64,000 nucleotides of DNA from Sisyra terminalis (lineage: Eukaryota > Arthropoda > Insecta > Neuroptera > Sisyridae), in assembly GCA_958496175.1 (NCBI GenBank), contig OY292276.1, positions 35,484,449-35,548,448 of the forward strand, written 5' to 3'. Below are positions 1 to 12,324 of this stretch, in pieces; within the stretch, counting starts at the first letter, position 1, and every line of letters begins with the position of its first letter. The position numbers and the translations under genes are program-made. The notes beneath the pieces were generated by a model. The model ran no database searches. It was not told the DNA's origin and was given only the letters and a program-made list of their open reading frames with translations.

Positions 1-2645
1 TAATTGGACTACCGTAGATTTAATATAATGTTTATACAGTATAAACTGTTCAAAATGAGCGAAAAAAAAAATAATTTGAAGAAGAACAAAATTTTTTTTT
101 TTGTTATTATTGAGTCACAAATTGGAATATTTACGAGGGGAAAATTTACGATATTTTAAATAAGATACACGAATACAAGACAATTATTTTTCAAGGAAGG
201 ATACATTTTCAAAGAATGGTAAAATTCGTTCCATGACTGAAATTGAAAGAGATCCGAATAATTGGTCAAAAGATATGGCAGATCTCTATAACTTAATAAA
301 ATACGTTATTACAATTTCATTGACTAGAAATTTCATTATTTGCATTATAAATAGTAGACAAATAAATTTTCCAATTTCTAGGGGAAGAAAAGCTGCTCTA
401 TTTAGCCTATATTACATGGCGTCCATAACATGATGAACTAAAAAATGTATTCTAAATGGTTCTTAATAAAAAATGTATACTATCGAGGATGGATACTACG
501 TAAACAAAATGTTACGAATAAGACCAGAAAAATAGAACTACTAATGGTCGATTGAATTTACAACCAATGAATTCTGAAAAGATCAATCTTTATTATAATT
601 TTTTTTTCTGGTAACTTTTGTAATATCTAGTATTTGATTAAAGAAAGATATTTCTGGTTGATAAAGATAGTAGCATTAATCTTCGAGATAATACTTTATC
701 CGGAGGATAGAGAAAAAAATTCACATTTTGATCTAAGAATAGTGAAATGTGTAAGATTATTGTATAGGATTTAGAAAACAGGTTCATTTTTTACTTCAGT
801 AATCTTTAAAATAGGATCTATCAATCCACGAGTGAAAATATACGACTCATATATACTCATATACTTTTGTTCAGAAATCTGAAACAATTAGGAAATTATT
901 TTCAAAGGAAGAGGAAATATAGACGTTTTGAATCTCTATTTAAACCCTGTGAGAAATTGCATCGAAAAAGGCAATGATATAATGAAAAATCGTTTCTGTG
1001 TAAAAAAGAGGTGGTGATAGGTACCATAGCTTTGAAGGAATTGCTTGGTTGAAAATTTTATTCTCGAACAGTAATACCGGTTACCTATACTAGTCGGGTT
1101 AAGGTGTTTCGTAAATTATAGATCAATATTAAAGTGATCTAGAAGTACCAATAAGCACAAGCAGATAGCACTGCTCAATAGCATGTAAGCTTGGAACAAA
1201 TATTAGGTCTTAAGGATTTACCTAGAAATGTAAAAGCAAATACTCCTCTAAGAATTCATGGAGTTATTCACAGGATCACTGACATTGCATTGAAACACAA
1301 AAATTATTGAGGAGTAAAACCATTAAAAAATAGAACTACAGTGATCATTGGTCTCTGTGCTAGAAAACTAGAAGGGACGTAAAACACGACAAAAGAAATT
1401 TCTGAAATATTGAAATCTTTCATTTTTCTGAAAATACAGGAAAAATCACTAGAAAATGGTTATAATGTTTTAAGAAAACTTCTGTGGTCCATTGAGGTAT
1501 TGTATTACATTTTCACCTAAAGTTTTGACTAAGAAAAGTGCAAAAGTGCACCATTCTTTGGGCGGGGACGTTAAAAAGTTATGTTATTGTTTTGTAATTT
1601 ATATTATAAATAGTACTGAAGGTAGTTATAAGCTAACTTTTAATAACTCTTACAAAGAGGAACTTTCATAATCTGTTGTCCGGGAAGTTATTTTGTTTTT
1701 TCTTTTTGAGAAAATAAACGTAAATGTATAAATAAAAATATTTATACATTTACTACAATATAATCGTCTTTCATTTTTCCTAAAAAAAAACGAAATGACT
1801 TTTTGAACAACTTAATACTTATTGTTGTTTCTTAAATCAAATAAAGATAAAGTGTTTATAAAAAGAATCAGGAAAAGATAATGAAATGAATATTAATCTT
1901 TTTCTGTTAGGAGATGAAATTTAGAAAATTTTGTCAAGTTGATTATTAATTATTTGTCTTTTATAAAGAAAACAAAACTTTAATTTATCAAAGTTTTGGT
2001 TGAAGGAAAATGAATAGGAAAAATATAGAAAATGACTTTTTACAAGGTAATTAGGGCTGCTTTGAATTAACATTTAGATGAGTTGAAAACGCTTGAAAAG
2101 TTATCCTTATTTTCCATAATTAATCACGTTATAAGATAACATGCTTAGTAATGGATAATATCAATATGCAAATTTAATGATTTTTTTCTTTATTGTCTGA
2201 GCAAATAATTAATTAGTGTTGTACGTAGCGACAGAATGTTCGCATTTCTTAGAGGATTTTCATTAGAATATGAAAGTAATCTATTAGACATTTTCTTTAT
2301 TCAATGAACATACACAATATTTGAAGTTGAATTAAGATAATGTGAACTAATTTAAAGACGAATTGCTGTATGGCGTGCTGAATTTCACGAGCTCAATTCG
2401 AACATGCGATGTTTCCCGTGAACTGTTTGTTAATCGACGGCAAATACTAAGGGAGTGTCGACAGGATTTCCGTTTCAAATGCAGGGCCATACAAGTACTC
2501 GTCTAAAATAGGCTCTGTCTCCAGGCGCATTTGCGACGCCTTCAAGTCAAGGCTATTGGTTGGATAATTTTCACGATTAAAAATCATAGGCTATTGCATG
2601 AAAATGCGAGTAAGTTGATTTATCAAAATTTACATATTTTAGAAA
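1..2645. other. Downstream flank of Shab, no gene recognised
   Basis: This is AT-rich sequence with many stops in all frames. The first 70 bases end in the repeat border ACTGTTCAAA.TGAGCGAAAA that recurs near 47.6 and 60.7 kb. A GC-richer island at about 2345-2600 is described in the findings. No other gene, RNA or clear transposon was recognised. Confidence 0.6.
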
Positions 2646-2651
2646 TTTATT
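2646..2651 (-). promoter_or_regulatory. Candidate AATAAA for the long Shab transcripts
   Basis: AATAAA on the minus strand, 112 nt after the TAG at 2763. It is the nearest canonical signal. The sequence after it is A/T-rich with no obvious GU block, so a later signal (for example near 2300) may be used instead. Confidence 0.45.
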
Positions 2652-2762
2652 GCCAGCGTGAATTATTAATCATACACATTTACTCACTGGATTGTTTTCA
2701 GAGATTGACGAACACAGGAGAAAGGTGAAAGGGGTATGTTAATGTTTTAATACCTGCAACTG

Positions 2763-3415
2763 CTACGAAGTGGGATCATGCCCTTTTGTTCCCGTAGGTG
2801 TAATGTTGTTTGATTTTCTGGAAGTGTAAATAATTGCACCCGATCCTGGTTTATTTGCATGCAACAACAGTTTGGTTTCTTCATTTGGTGATTGATCGTC
2901 CATTGGTGGTGGCGGTGGGCAAATATACAAAGGCATTTCATTACTTTCATTCTTTTCTTTAAACGTGCTGTCCATGATTGATTTTTCATTAGTTTTCTCA
3001 TTATTGCTGGTATTCAAGAGATCGTTCAACAAATACATTGGAGATTTAAGCTTTTTATTTCTGTCGAAATCCTCTTGAAATGCAAGTGGAGCACGTGATC
3101 GATTCCCAACTAATGATTTGTGTCGTCTAGGAGGCGAAACTGTGGTTGAAATCAAAGGACGCTTTGCGGGAGAATAATCACTCCCGGAACCACCCCCGCC
3201 ATCAATATTCACACCACCATTATCAGACATTCCCGATGCAGATAAATTGTCAGATATCAATCGTTCACTTTCAGGATCTTCATTTCGGCCGTTCCTATGA
3301 TGTCCACTGTCGGATTTTTTCAAAATTGATTTTGATCTTCTGTGGGTGTCTAACTGTGGACTTGCCGGCTTTTCCAGAGAATCGACGGATAAATTTGATT
3401 TACTACTGTTCTTTC
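2763..3415 (-). CDS. Shab: Shab last coding exon (end of long C-tail)
   Basis: After acceptor AAATTTCAG|GA in phase 1 the frame runs to TAG at 2765-2763 and encodes residues 963-1179. It starts GKNSSKSNLSVDSLEKPASP and includes SKSILKKSDSGHH, the Gly-rich DGGGGSGSD, PAKRPLI and PRRHKSLVGNRSRAP. Asn/Lys/Glu-rich sequence follows, then a proline cluster ICPPPPPMDD, and the protein ends TPTGTKGHDPTS. Shorter forms starting at an inner TTG are artefacts; the splice join gives the real start. The composition indicates a disordered tail. I cannot assign a specific binding role. Confidence 0.9.
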
Positions 3416-3468
3416 CTGAAATTTAAATAAGTTAAAAATGTTTCAAAGTTTCAAGTTTAAAATGGTAC
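3416..3468 (-). other. 53-bp Shab intron
   Basis: Small intron GTACCA...AAATTTCAG between phase-1 exons. Its AT-rich, minimal size is typical of flies and some other insects. Confidence 0.85.
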
Positions 3469-3658
3469 CTCCGCGTGCACCTGCCAAAGTTTGCAAGCTG
3501 AACAAGTGTTGGTTAATTATTCTCGTCGCTGAGGCAAGACCTCTTCCGCCAGGAATAAAGGAACTTTTTCTTGAGCTTGATTTTTTATTTTCTAAACTTT
3601 CTTGGGAATTTCGATCGCCTGTGATTTCCGGATCAAAACGAGCTCGTGCTTTAATACC
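3469..3658 (-). CDS. Shab: Shab coding exon (GIKARARFDPE...)
   Basis: The exon has 190 nt, enters in phase 0 (TTTTTTTAG|GGT) and leaves in phase 1 (GGAG|GTACCA), and encodes residues 900-962. It reads GIKARARFDPEITGDRNSQE, then a basic stretch KKSSSRKSSFIPGGRGLASA, then TRIINQHLFSLQTLAGARG. The 56-bp intron before it and the 53-bp intron after it are typical of small insect introns. The RKSSF site resembles a basophilic-kinase target; that is inference. The exon is part of the long-tail isoform only. Confidence 0.9.
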
Positions 3659-3714
3659 CTAAAAAAATATGGCAATTGTTTTCTGAAGTTTTTGATAGCA
3701 ATTGAATGATCTAC
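3659..3714 (-). other. 56-bp Shab intron
   Basis: Small intron GTAGAT...TTTTTTTAG. It separates ...KTRFQQ from GIKARAR.... The donor is weak, the acceptor strong. Confidence 0.85.
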
Positions 3715-4275
3715 TTGTTGAAATCTGGTTTTGCGGTGTTTTGGAACTGGTGGTTCATTCAAACTGACCCGGCTTCCACGTTCGGGTACTCCAAATCCGC
3801 GGAATGGGTCATCAATGGGAGAATCGGCTAGGTTTCGGAGGGCCGTGTCTCCAGAGGTTGATTTTTTCACAACTCCGCTACGTAAAATTATACCTCCGGC
3901 TTCATCTGTGGTGAGATTTTTATCGAGTGGATTTACATAGAGATTGCTGTCAGCGCTTATGGCACAACTAGCATCAACAATATCCGATTTGAGATCATCT
4001 TGAGAGTGAAAGGGATGCGTATTGCAACTGGTATAAGTATCCGAACTATCGATGCTTCCAAAGTCAGCATTATTGTTATTGTTATTGGCATTCGACAGAG
4101 AAGTCGCTTTTGTACAAATTATATTTTCACCGATTCCTCCTCCCATGATAGAACTAAAAACGTTGCCAGCTCCGCTATTATGGCGCAGCATTTTCATTTC
4201 CAGACAAACTGGATTTCTTAAATCGCTTGTTGGTCGTGGCATCAAGTCTTCTGCATCAATGAAATCTTTGTAATT
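3715..4275 (-). CDS. Shab: Shab coding exon (long C-tail, FFAT-like motif)
   Basis: The exon has 561 nt, phase 0 at both ends, and encodes residues 713-899. The acceptor is TTGTTGTCTTTTTAG|AAT. It opens NYKDFIDAEDLMPRPTSDLR, in which DFIDAED resembles a VAP-binding FFAT motif. A Gly/Asn-rich part (MGGGIG, ANNNNNNADFG) and SSDTYTSCNTHPFHSQDDL follow, then NLYVNPLDKNL. The exon ends PVPKHRKTRFQQ. The donor CAA|GTAGAT is weak, but the next exon continues GIKARARFDPE in phase 0 after only 56 bp of intron. The composition is that of a disordered, Ser/Thr-rich cytoplasmic tail with many possible phosphosites. Confidence 0.9.
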
Positions 4276-5035
4276 CTAAAAAGACAACAACCAAAAAATT
4301 ACTATTTGTCCAACGAAATCCAATAGTTCTGTTGTCAAATTTTCCATGAAATCTAATCGAAAATATGCATGCGAATATTCTATTTTACTCTAGGAAATAA
4401 AATTATAACTTTGGAGCTAAATAACATGCAATCTATAGAAAACGGTTCGGCAATAAAGTAGAAACATTGGTTGTCTTAGAACTTTAAAAATTTAAAATTA
4501 TTATCTATCGGTTCTAGACTTTCGAAAGTCTCGGCTTAAGTGAAATCAATACAAGTGAAATGTGAAGATTTGAGATAACGTGAGAGAAAAATACGTTTTA
4601 AATTTGCAGAGATGTAAACGATTTTTTTTTTATCTTTTTAACAAAACGCCAACGTCATTGTTTTGCCAATACTGGAAATATACATGAGATCTGCGATTGT
4701 GAAAAAGGTTCCCATTTTCCTCAAACAATCTCAAAACATTTAACTTTTTTTGTGAGGAAAAATACCAACTTTACTTACTTGTTCCATTTAAATAGAAATT
4801 ATTTCGTGGTAAATTAAATTCTAATGCGGGTTGCTGGAGTAAAATGGAAAGGTTTGTTGACATGGAAGATAGGAAAGATTCGATCGGAGGAGAGCCACAA
4901 CAGTAACTCACCTGATTGCCATGCACTAGGAACTATTTGAGGCTCTACTTTGAGGCTTTTATGAACAATTCGTGTTGTTGAAGGCAATTGATTGTGATGA
5001 TTGTTGTGTGGGTGTCTATATGGAGAAGGCGATAA

Positions 5036-5110
5036 TTAGATAGTATTTTTGCGCAGAGGGATGCATTCACCCCGACAGCCCTCTGCGCTGCGTCCCGATG
5101 CTCTCCCGTC
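5036..5110 (-). CDS. Shab: Shab alternative terminal exon (GECIPLRKNTI ending)
   Basis: After acceptor GATGCATTGCAG|GAC the phase-0 frame reads DGRASGRSAEGCRGECIPLR and then KNTI-stop (TAA 5038-5036). I recall the standard Drosophila Shab protein ending ...ECCFCTTKGLPGCHGECIPLRANSV, so this is the conserved canonical ending and gives a protein of about 736 residues. Oddly, a strong donor CAATCAG|GTGAGT lies at 4911, inside what would be 3'UTR, and no AATAAA is seen between here and 4276. The segment may therefore also act as a 199-nt cassette (5110-4912) whose inclusion introduces the stop. The frame after TAA stays open for 75 codons (see findings). GC content is much higher than in the surrounding intron. 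Confidence 0.82.
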   Translation of the reverse strand, partial: DGRASGRSAEGCRGECIPLRKNTI

Positions 5111-7693
5111 CTGCAATGCATCACTGTTTAAAATATCATGGAAAAACCCGAAAACATAAAATAAACTAAATCCTGTGTTACTCCAATTAAAAAAATAAAG
5201 TTAGTAAACTTTTAAATTTGTTAGTTTTGTTTGACACACGAACAATTTTACAAACATTCATATCAATGTTAAGCACATAAATAATGAAAGAGATATAAAT
5301 TTGATGATGTTAAACCATATTGACAATACCGGAAATGAAAAGCGTGAAATTTATGCAGAGTTTTGAATTTTGTCTTGTTTAAATTATATGTTTCCTGTGT
5401 TTGAACACTTAGTTCCTTCCTGATTGTGAAATATATTTTTTCTCTTTATCATGTTGAGACATAGCAAAATTACCATTTGCATTTTACTACTGGACATACA
5501 TCAATGGATACACATATAAACGCAAATATATTAGCATTAAATAACAAAAAAATCCAATAAGATTATTGATTTTCCAGTTTGAATTCTTACCACTAAAAAT
5601 AAGAAAAACTGTTGAATTAAATTAAAGCTTAAGACTTAAGATTTTCCATATTAAATTTTATTAACCAAAGGACTAGGACAAAGGAAACATTTTTTTTTCT
5701 GAAATTAGGAAGACCCCATAGTGGTACATTGCAGGTTGTTGAGTAAAAGCTTCAAGCATAATATATTTCAAATAATTTGGAAACGAATTATTTGTCTCTT
5801 TATCGTGTTGAATTTTGTAGTTTTGTAGTAATAAATTATTGAAATACTTAAAAGCATACCTTCCTCATATAAGTGGGAGAAAAAAAAATAAGCGTGCAAA
5901 TAACGTGCAGCTTTTTAGCGTTGTATTGAAAGCAAGAAGTCGCAAACAATGGATTTTATAAGGTTCAAAGTCTACAATGAAAGCTCATTCTACGAACAAA
6001 ACTATTAAAAATTAATTTGAGATGAAGTTGGAAAATCTGCTCGAGTATGGAGAAACGATTGCTGAAGATACTTGAAAGAAGGATATTATTTTTGTAATGC
6101 CAAAGTTTATGATTTTATTTTAGAACTAAAAAAATTAAAAACAAATTTTTCGACAGATTTTAATGCTTGACAAAAGTGTGCATTATCAATGAACGTTGAA
6201 GTAATGAATCTAATACTATTCAATTTTTATTTAATGCATAGTGATTCTTATACTTTTTTGACTATTCTCGAAAAAAGGTATTTCATTTTTCCAAAATTTA
6301 TACTAAAATCACATTTCGAACATGATTTAAGATTTTGTTCACCATGATTTATTTTTAAAATCGTACAAATATTAAACCTGGATAAAATATAAAACTATTA
6401 CCTATAAGCCCACATTGAAACTAGTTTGCCCAGTATTGTTTTAATAAACCTAATGTACCCATAGATTATAACTCAATTTCCTGTATTTAAATATGCTTTT
6501 ATTTTTTCTACCTCGCTTAAACAAAATACGGTTATGGATATAAAAAGCAAGCATTTTATTTTACTACTTGCTTCAATATCTCTTGTACTGTAATTTACAA
6601 TTATGATCCTTTATTTTTCATATCACGGTAACTGGTTAAAATTGAATATGCCGTGTCTATATTTTCTCAACTTGTACTTAATTATACAAATATTTGATTT
6701 TTCCTCATGAATAATATAATTAATATGTGTATAACCATTACGATAGGCAAAATTGATAAGGATTAAGTAAAATTAAATTTGAACTAGAGTAAATAGAACT
6801 TTAAATTAAAATATTCGTTAGCTTAGTAAGAAAACAAGTAATTAGAAAAGTAAAAAAAATCAACATTTTCTTTGATTTTTTTTTGTTTTCTAGTTGTATC
6901 ACAATGTAAAATATATATCATCTTCAAATGTAAATAATAAAACATTTAAGCAAGGAGGGATTTAGTTCCAATGCCGCTTTATAGGTCTGATTCGATATGC
7001 CACCCTTGTTACTTCATAACAAGGTGCTTAGTCATACAAACATTTAATAAAATTTCAAATGAATTTACAAATACTTTTTAAATAAAATTTATTCATATCA
7101 ATAATAATTTTCAAAGAGTAATATAGCTCACAACTTTTTTCAATTACCACTTATGATATTAAATTCTTCCTAGCATTGATTCGCACCAAAATCTCGATTT
7201 TATTTGGTGAAATTTCGGAAAATAATTTCGTTTTTTTTTTATATTCAATTAAAATACAAAATTTTGTTCCAACTTTTAATTTTAAGTCAATTATAAAATT
7301 CAGCCTTAACAGTATCATCGTTTTGACTTCTAATGTGCAAATTTTGAATGTCAAAGTAGTCAAAATCAATTGATACCAAGGAAAATATCAACAAATTTCA
7401 TTTTGAACATCATTTAAGCTTTCAATTTTGTTATCACTTCGAAATAATCAAATCTTAATATTGAATCAAAAGCAAGAAATTCTATGGTTTGTCTTAATCA
7501 TCATAATTTGAAAATTGAATAACGTTCAAACACTCGCAAAGGTACGAAGGAATTATTTTTTTTTTGCTTATAAAATTTACTTACATGTTGAAAAATATAA
7601 TGATTAATATCTACATCAAATATAACGCAACACAACAAATTTTAATTATTGTAAAGAAAATCGATTTAACGATAATTACAATTGCAAAAGTAA

Positions 7694-8688
7694 TCCTGTC
7701 TTTCTATTGCGTTCTTACTCCTAAGCCGATTAATCGATTTTGATGAAATTTAGTACAGAGATAGTCTACACCAGGGAAAATGGCATCGGTTATTTTTTGA
7801 AGTGAAAGAAAGGGAAAAACAATGGAACTATGTTTTTAGACACCAGGTAAAAATAAATAAACATTTGTAGAAGTAAATAAATAAACAAGTACGGAAATTC
7901 AAAAAAATCTAACCATGCTACCTGTATTTATCGAAGAGATAAACATGATCAGGAAATGCACTTGCATTTGCCAATGCATTTGCCGGCACCTATGAAACTT
8001 TGAAATTAAAGTTTAGGTAAAGTTACCTTACTGGTTTCCTATTTGCCTATTTTGGATATATCTATTGTCCTGAAGAAAGCTCCTAAGAACAATCACAGCT
8101 TTTTTTGATCTCTGTATGAAAGATAAATTTGCAAGAAGTCTTCTTTAGGTTGAGGTATCGAGGTACTCAACAACAAAAAGAGAAAAGAAACGCCAAATTC
8201 AAGGAACTTCTGTTCAGAATTGGCCTGGTGTCAAATCTGGTAATGCCTCAGATCGAGTCTACATGGTCCATGTTTGTAATATGGAATGTATTTGTTTAAG
8301 AATGCTCTTATACCGTGTATGCAGGTTAACCTCTTAAAAAGATTTTAAAAAGCTTAATAATCAGGAATTTTCGACATTTCGAGAGGCAAAGGTTTATCTA
8401 ATTTTGGAAGGAGTAGCTCACAAATAATTTGGGAAGTTAGTAGTGATTTAATACGAGAACTAGATTATGATACTTTAAAACGATAAATAGCAAAGGCAGT
8501 TCCACTTTTGAATCCCAAACAAAGATTAGGCTTTGATAAAGTTATTCAAAAAAAATTAAGGCAGTGAAGGTGGTTTGTTCTTTCTGGACGCTCAAGGAAG
8601 CACTGACAAAACGTTTGTATTAAAATCGGAGAGATAAAGATAAAGTGAAAAAACTATTTCACGCGAACGAAGTCGCGGTCATATCTAA
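7694..8688 (+). mobile_element. Helitron, internally deleted, with helicase remnants
   Basis: The 3' end shows the Helitron signature: hairpin CGCGAACGAAGTCGCG (8662-8677), then CTAA (8685-8688) followed by T, as expected for insertion between A and T. The 5' side carries the TTAATCGATTTTGATGAAAT block and ACAGAGATAG that are common near Helitron 5' ends in insects. The exact 5' terminus (TC after A at 7694) is my best guess. Inside are frameshifted pieces of a RepHel helicase. At about 1 kb it is far too short for an autonomous element. It lies antisense to Shab. Confidence 0.75.
8161..8640 (+). pseudogene. Decayed Helitron RepHel/PIF1-type helicase fragment
   Basis: Frame 8161-8334 is open for 58 codons and reads ...NWPGVKSGNASDRVYMVH..., then MECICLRMLLYRVCRLTS. 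This is the conserved block before the helicase domain of Helitron proteins (family pattern: RVYTVHP...E.FYLRLLL..V.GPTS). Further on, in shifted frames, come IRELDYDTLKR, LLNPKQRLGFDKVIQ and GLFFLDAQGSTDKTF. The last is the Walker A region, with GSTDKT in place of GGTGKT. Several stops, frameshifts and the broken Walker A motif make it non-functional. Confidence 0.75.
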
Positions 8689-10261
8689 TTCTTATTAAAT
8701 AGCAAAGAGAATAAGCATTTAAATTTTTCATATTATTAAATATATTTTTGTATTTTTACTTTCAACTGATTGAAAAAGTTTGAAATTGTCCATTTTCACC
8801 AGTCATATAAATTTTGCATGACTTAAACATAAAATAAGAGAAATATTTTACCGTTTCTCATAAATCACCATTACTTTCACAGTACAAATCGATACCACGG
8901 AACTATATTTTAAAAAGAATAAAAATTGTATGCGCTTTTTAACCGCAATTTTATATGAATTTAATTCGTTAACATTACGAATTTGAAAACTTTAATTCGA
9001 TTTCAATTATAACTTATTTATAAAACCATTATGTTTCATAACTCTCATGTGAATTCATTCCAATTTCAGGAAACTATTTTCACATATACGTATTTCAACA
9101 ACAAAATCTATGTGATCAATGTAATAAGTAAGAGTTTGCGTGTTTTGTCGTTTTAATCAAACTTTATTTATTTCTTTCAAATGAATTTAACTTTCTACTT
9201 TCCGAAATTAAGTTGACCTGAATTAAATCAAGCGATTGAAAAAGACGTAAAGATGTTGTGTGCGGATACATTTCCTTGGAAAGAACAATAACTTTTTAAT
9301 TTTATGACCCCTTTTTACCGCATGAAAATAGATATTCTATCTGGCTGACTTTGTTTCAAACTTGTTTAATTGAAAAGTAGCCAAATCGTTAAAAAATTCA
9401 ACATTTCTTTTGCAGTGAACATAAAACGCAGCAAGTCCGTACTTTAGTTGAAAGCTTAGAGATATGTATTTTTATCATAATGTGTATGAGTACCACTATG
9501 ATTCCGAGCGTAATGCTTGACATGTCTTATGTTAGAAAACACTAATCTAATGTGTAATTCTATAACAATAACGTTTAAGATTTGGCTCACAGCCATTTTC
9601 ATATCTTCGAAATTGTGCTTAAAATCCCTAAATGACGTGAAAATGAAGCTTTAAACGGATTATTTCGACTAATGAGAAAACTTGTATTTACATTTCTTAA
9701 CTGATGCCAAGGAAATGTTGAAAAAGGATTTCAAAAAAAATAAATCGAATTGAAGCGCACAACCGAAAAAATGAGAATATTTTAAATGAAAGTAGCTAAG
9801 AAAACTTACTATCCTTAATGTTTGAGGAATTTGTGAGAATTTTTCCTAATGTCAATTGAGTACGAACACAAAATATTTTTACAGGTGTTGCAATTACTGT
9901 GTCTCTTTTTAGGTAAAGGTTCTTTTTACATATAGTGGTATGGAAATTATTTTTGATATAATAACATCTAAGCAGTTAATAAAAGGTAGTTATCAACATA
10001 ATTAATAACTTTAGAACAATGCACACAATAAACCTAATGCTCTAATAATCTAAAATAATTTTAAATGTTTTAAAAATCAGAGATAAGATATTTTCAAAAT
10101 AGTAGTATTTGAAATGCAAAATACAAAATTTAAAACACCTATTTTCATTTAGTATTTAAATCCTTTTTTTTTAGAAAACGATTTTGTATATTATTTCAAA
10201 TATTTTTAAGACATATTTTATATTAGCAGAATGCAACATATTTATTTATAATTTTTATTTT

Positions 10262-10428
10262 TAATTGTTATTTCTTATCTTTTAATATATCTTAAGGTTT
10301 TTAGGGACTTTAGGGTTTATAAAAATTCGTAATCGAAAAATATTGAAAATTTGCTCGATACGAAAATCAAACCCAGCACCTATAAGTTTTAGAGCGGTAA
10401 CAATGACCACTCGGCTACCAGTTGGCTT
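10262..10428 (-). mobile_element. tRNA-derived SINE, copy 1
   Basis: Read on the minus strand it starts AGCCAACTGGTAGCCGAGTG (A-box region, tRNA-Leu/Ser-like). It has a B-box relic GGGTTTGATT, and the body ATCGAGCAAATTTTCAATAT followed by a CCCTAAAGTCCCTAAAAA block. It ends A-rich. It is the most diverged copy. It belongs to the same family as the copies near 26.4, 27.4, 37.4 and 41.7 kb. Confidence 0.7.
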
Positions 10429-12324
10429 GATAAAATTTGCCAACTGTAAACAAATAGATGCTGGAAGTGAGACTAACAATAATAATAATTGATTCTTTAT
10501 TTAAATAAATATCTAATATAACAAAATGAATAAAGATAAATAAAATAAAAAACAAAGAATATAATTTTATGAAAGTATGTAAAAAATACGTATTTTGCAT
10601 TTAGTATTTGAAATATAAAATTAAAAATTATTTTGCAATTGAAATAGAAAATAAAAAAAACGTATTTGCACTGTATCCAAATACATTTAAAAACTTTTTA
10701 TAAATCTCGGTTAAAAATGTTCTAAACTAGAATCAAGGCACATTTAACTGTTAATATTAAAATTCACTTGATATAATTTTTGAAAATATATTCCTTTCGA
10801 AATGCACAACAAAATCGTTATATTCAAAATGCCTAAAACGAGCTCCTATTGGTCAGGTATTAAAATGACGTCACAAAATGAAACTTGATGAAAATCCCAT
10901 AACGTTTTCCTATGACAAATTTTAACACAAAGAGAAAGGTTATGTTTTAATCATTCAAATATTACTTTGAAGATTTAATTTATTTACAATCTATATAACT
11001 TCTATTCCTTGGGAAAAAATTGATAGTTATTTTAAGGATAAAAAAATGTTTTTCATAAGACTAAAAATTGTGAAAACTACCGAAAACTGTTTAAATTATT
11101 AGTGTTTCTATGGTAACCGCTCAACGATCTGTTATATTTTGGTTTCAATATGCGTACTGTGACGTCACAGAAAACCTATAATTATCCTATAACAGGTAAT
11201 AGATTAGAAGAACAGAAGGTCTATAACAACCTCTAACTAAAGTTAGAGAAAGTTTCAATTTATTTGAAATGAAATGTTTTTCTGAAAACTTTTGAGTTTC
11301 CTTGAAAATTCATCTCTATACGTGAAAGATTTAAAGAGTGTAATACATGCTAAGTCATTTTATCTTATCGTCATGTTTTGCTATTTTTCTCGTCTTCTAG
11401 GAATGCTAAATCCGTTAATTAAAGTTTTGTGATAGTGAAATTTTACTATTCGGGTTTTCCCAAATTTTTGGGATAGGGAAAATATTAATAAAATAAGATT
11501 CAAATTACCATTTGAAAACTCTTGACAACCTAAAAAGGAGATAATGGGTTTAGTCCCACTAAACTGCATATGCCATCAATCACCCCCTATTTTCCTACCA
11601 TTAGAAAACAATTTAAACTTTCAAATTTAAGTCGAATCAACTTCAATGTATTCCTAATTATGAAAAAAAAATATGGTTTCAAATTAAACTACTCTGTGAA
11701 CAATGACGGTAAGTCACACATGAAATATATGCATGGACCTGAAAAACTCCATTTAATCGGTAATCGATTAACAAAAGAAGATATAGTTCACTAACTTAAC
11801 AAAAAATGGCGATGTGCAAAAAGTTTAAAACTGCACACTTCGACTAAGCTTCTTTTTTTTCTTCGAGAAACAATTGAAGTGCAAACATTTTTTTACTTTT
11901 TGTATATAGATACTTTGTTTTCACAGTTGACGGTAAAAGTTATACAAGTTTATTATTAGAATTGACTTGGTTAAACTTGTTTAAAAATCGAATAAAATAG
12001 AACGTTTTAGAAAAAAGATAGTATGAAAAATTTTCTTTACTTATTCTTAAAACCGTACATTTTTATTAAAGTCATAACATAATTTATATTTTTCTGGAGA
12101 TTATGACGTGGGTGTTTGTATTAAACAAATTCTCACAAATAATAAAATAAAACTATGAAATGGCATGCAATAAGTAAGAAAAACATTCACCACATCGAAA
12201 ACAACATCGAACGTTTCTTTTTGTCAAACCATTTGTTGAAAACGTTTGAAAAAAGCACCAAATTCTTAAGGTGATGCCAACGAAATGTAAAGTAAATGTT
12301 TTTCGTAAAAAGTATTGTATCTAC

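Larger units (their letters stand above)
4276..12324 (-). other. 8.0-kb Shab intron containing an alternative terminal exon and a Helitron
   Basis: Between the EFECCFCTTK exon and the long-tail exon. It holds the alternative ending at 5110-5036, the Helitron at about 7694-8688 and one SINE at 10262-10428. A possible decayed TIR element spans about 10835-11205, where TGACGTCACA occurs near both ends in inverted arrangement. The rest is AT-rich with no supported gene. Confidence 0.7.
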
